From: Acidobacteriota bacterium
GTDB lineage: Bacteria > Acidobacteriota > Terriglobia > Terriglobales > Acidobacteriaceae
Length of the DNA stretch: 43,266 bases
Assembly (NCBI GenBank): GCA_003225005.1
Contig: QIAN01000384.1
Span: 1 to 43,266, forward strand
Direction: 5' to 3'
In this document: positions 41,614 through 43,266 of the stretch, piece by piece
How positions within the stretch are numbered: position 1 is the first letter of the stretch
Layout: each line of letters begins with the position of its first letter
Program-made: the position numbers and the translations under genes
The notes under the pieces: model-generated
What the model saw: the letters and a program-made list of their open reading frames with translations, nothing else
The model's database searches: none
What the model was told of the DNA's origin: nothing

Positions 41614-43116
41614 TCATCCAGGTGGGCGAGGAAAAGGGTAAGCATCGTAAAGGAGGCTCCCCAGGCGTTGACCCCATTCCCGCGCGGTCTCTCCAACCCC
41701 CTTGCCATTCTCGGAGCGCGCTGCGGCCTGCGCGGCTCTGTCATAGGTGGCGAAAGACCAGGTTTCTGGTTCACCCCGAAGCGCTGGCGTCGAGGGATGC
41801 AGCACCTTGGATCCGAAGTAGGCGAGCGCATTCTCGACCACAAGGGCATGGAAGGCAGCACAGGTGGGCAGAGCGGCTCCTCGCCTTTCGCTCAGGCCAT
41901 TGCCATGGTGAGTATCGCCGTTGGTTTCATTCCTGTTCACATCCCGCGGTAGACCCCGGCACGCCTGGTGGAGAAAGCCGGCGACATCCTCGGCCGCGTT
42001 GACCATTTGAAGTTCGCACATGTAGAACGCGTTGACCTCCGGCAAATAAGCGCCACCGCGTTCTTCCACGCGCAGCAGCATCGCCTCGAACTCGTGGTCG
42101 TTTACGCCATTGCGGGACAGCAACCGGCGCAACATCCCGTCCGAGGAACGGCCATACACCTCAGGCAGCATGTCCACGAGGAATTTCGGCTGCGTGCCAT
42201 TGTGCGGGGAATAACGGTTGATCTCGAGGAAACTGGCCAGGCTCCCGATTAAGTTGTAGATCGTGGGAGCGAAGTCGGGTTCGTTTTCTGCGTGGCTCCA
42301 TTGGTCGAGACATAGCCGATAGCTCTCATATTTTTCCAGCGGAGTAGCGTTGAACACGCAGACAACATCGTCGTTCACACGAACCGCTTCCACCTTGTTC
42401 GCCCGCTCGCCCGCGGCTCGCCAGTAAAGCGCATCCACATTCTGTAAAACCGTGACAATCTTCGCCTCGGGCATTTCGTCACGCAGCAATTGAGGCAAAT
42501 GACCCGGAGCAAGATGTGACTCCCCGAACAGCACAAAGATCACCGCATTCGGATGGCGTCTCCGCATCTCCACGATTTTTGCGCTGGCGTGGCAATCTCG
42601 CAGTCCAATTCTTCGCAGGTCGTCCCGCGGCATGCAATCGAGACCGTAGAGTGCCTCGGCGTGGTCCCGGGCGCTCGCCAGGACTTCACGGAAGGGAGCC
42701 CAATCGTACCCCCAGTCAATGTCGAAGCGAATCCGCTGGCGCAATTCGTTCTCGTCAATCTCGCGCCGCCACCACTCGTCCAGAATGTGTTGGTCGCGCG
42801 CGAAGATGGTCTCGACCCCAAGTACGACGGGCCGGTCGCCCGCGAGCGCACGCTGTTCTACAGCAGCGGCGGCGTAGTGCTGTGCCGCCGGAAGAGCGTG
42901 ATAGTCGCCGATTAGAACGATGTCGGCTCTTTGTATCGCCTGATCGAGTCGCTGTGGATCGAGAACGCAATCGTACTCCCGAAAGGATTGGCTGAATTCC
43001 CGAAGATATTTGCGTCGGTAATGTGAGTCCTGCGCGCGAATCTCGCGCTCCACCCCTGCCAGCGCATGCAACTGCGCCGCACTCCGCCGGAATCGTAGGT
43101 TGGCCGTGCTTGCCAT
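41614..43116 (-). CDS. ChaN-like (haem-binding uptake/Tiki superfamily, DUF399) protein
   Basis: A 500-residue soluble protein. The N-terminal half matches the ChaN/EreA-like fold: ADIVLIGDYHALPAAQHYAA with the hallmark GDxH, VVLGVETIFARDQHILDEWW, RFDIDWGYDWAPFREVLASA, LYGLDCMPRD and IFVLFGESHLAPGHLPQLL with GESH. The paired GDYH and GESH histidines/acids are the metal or haem ligands of the superfamily. The C-terminal 250 residues are less familiar and mostly helical. No signal peptide is seen, unlike E. coli ChaN, so it is probably cytoplasmic. It lies upstream of larB on the same strand across a 247-base gap with no gene. Confidence 0.85.
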   Translation of the reverse strand: MASTANLRFRRSAAQLHALAGVEREIRAQDSHYRRKYLREFSQSFREYDCVLDPQRLDQAIQRADIVLIGDYHALPAAQHYAAAAVEQRALAGDRPVVLGVETIFARDQHILDEWWRREIDENELRQRIRFDIDWGYDWAPFREVLASARDHAEALYGLDCMPRDDLRRIGLRDCHASAKIVEMRRRHPNAVIFVLFGESHLAPGHLPQLLRDEMPEAKIVTVLQNVDALYWRAAGERANKVEAVRVNDDVVCVFNATPLEKYESYRLCLDQWSHAENEPDFAPTIYNLIGSLASFLEINRYSPHNGTQPKFLVDMLPEVYGRSSDGMLRRLLSRNGVNDHEFEAMLLRVEERGGAYLPEVNAFYMCELQMVNAAEDVAGFLHQACRGLPRDVNRNETNGDTHHGNGLSERRGAALPTCAAFHALVVENALAYFGSKVLHPSTPALRGEPETWSFATYDRAAQAAARSENGKGVGETAREWGQRLGSLLYDAYPFPRPPG

Positions 43117-43266
43117 AAGACCAGCTTCTGGCTCTTAGCGTTTAGCTCCTGGTTCAACCACCTGCGCTTCGCGCCACGGTTCTGTCTCGCCTTGACTTCC
43201 GCGCCGCGGCGTACCTATGCTCCAAACTTCGGGGCGAGAATCCATTACCGTCTTGCCGGAGCATGC

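Overview
The window looks like chromosome from a soil-type Acidobacteriota bacterium, most like Terriglobia/Koribacter. This is inferred from gene content: a roughly 1,200-residue TonB-dependent receptor with an N-terminal carboxypeptidase-regulatory-like domain, a DUF1059 protein, a KP-rich secreted protein with a YGGYWF-type domain and a moderately high G+C. No 16S rRNA gene is present to confirm it. No phage, IS transposase, plasmid gene or CRISPR array was seen.

Layout. 0-7.3 kb: accessory genes (GH18-like secreted protein, polysaccharide deacetylase, KP-repeat secreted protein, NTF2-like protein, OsmC) with three broken genes (phosphoesterase, small membrane protein, DUF3175). 7.4-7.6 kb: tRNA-Leu(CAG) behind a good sigma-70 promoter. 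7.9-14.2 kb: an aromatic amino-acid supra-operon, trpC-trpF-trpB-trpA-chorismate mutase-aroF-tyrA, followed by a two-subunit 3-oxoacid CoA-transferase (14.3-15.8 kb). 15.9-18.1 kb, minus strand: small membrane protein, mtnA, and pyrE with an extra C-terminal Cys/His tail. 18.2-22.6 kb: secreted beta-propeller protein, MFS exporter, isoprenylcysteine-methyltransferase-like protein. 22.8-25.2 kb: lolC/E-type permease and lolD ATPase. 25.5-27.9 kb: clpC. 28-31.5 kb: cupin, DUF1059, secreted hypothetical, glutaredoxin-like protein, membrane-anchored trypsin-like protease. 31.8-36.2 kb, minus strand: TonB-dependent receptor and MarR regulator. 36.4-39.8 kb: purB, HEAT-repeat protein, three-BON-domain protein. 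39.8-40.1 kb: an ORF-less group IIC-type intron relic directly behind the BON terminator. 40.1-43.1 kb, minus strand: PPOX-family flavoprotein, larB, ChaN-like protein.

How the genes work together. The seven aromatic genes make DAHP (aroF), divert chorismate to prephenate and tyrosine (chorismate mutase, tyrA) and complete tryptophan from phosphoribosylanthranilate (trpC, F, B, A). The trpE/G/D steps must lie elsewhere. LolC/D sort lipoproteins to the outer membrane. PyrE and PurB serve nucleotide synthesis and MtnA methionine salvage.

Most unusual: the small repeats woven between and into genes. They are (i) a dispersed family of degenerate heptanucleotide tandem repeats at seven or more loci, which encodes the C-termini of TrpC and TrpA and the N-terminus of LarB; (ii) a TTGTTGATT-bounded element after trpB, tyrA and the NTF2-like gene; (iii) a GGGTGGGG-type palindrome inside the trpB reading frame; (iv) a 14-bp-arm perfect palindrome after the CoA-transferase; and (v) the group IIC intron relic, whose last bases supply the stop codon of the antisense PPOX gene.
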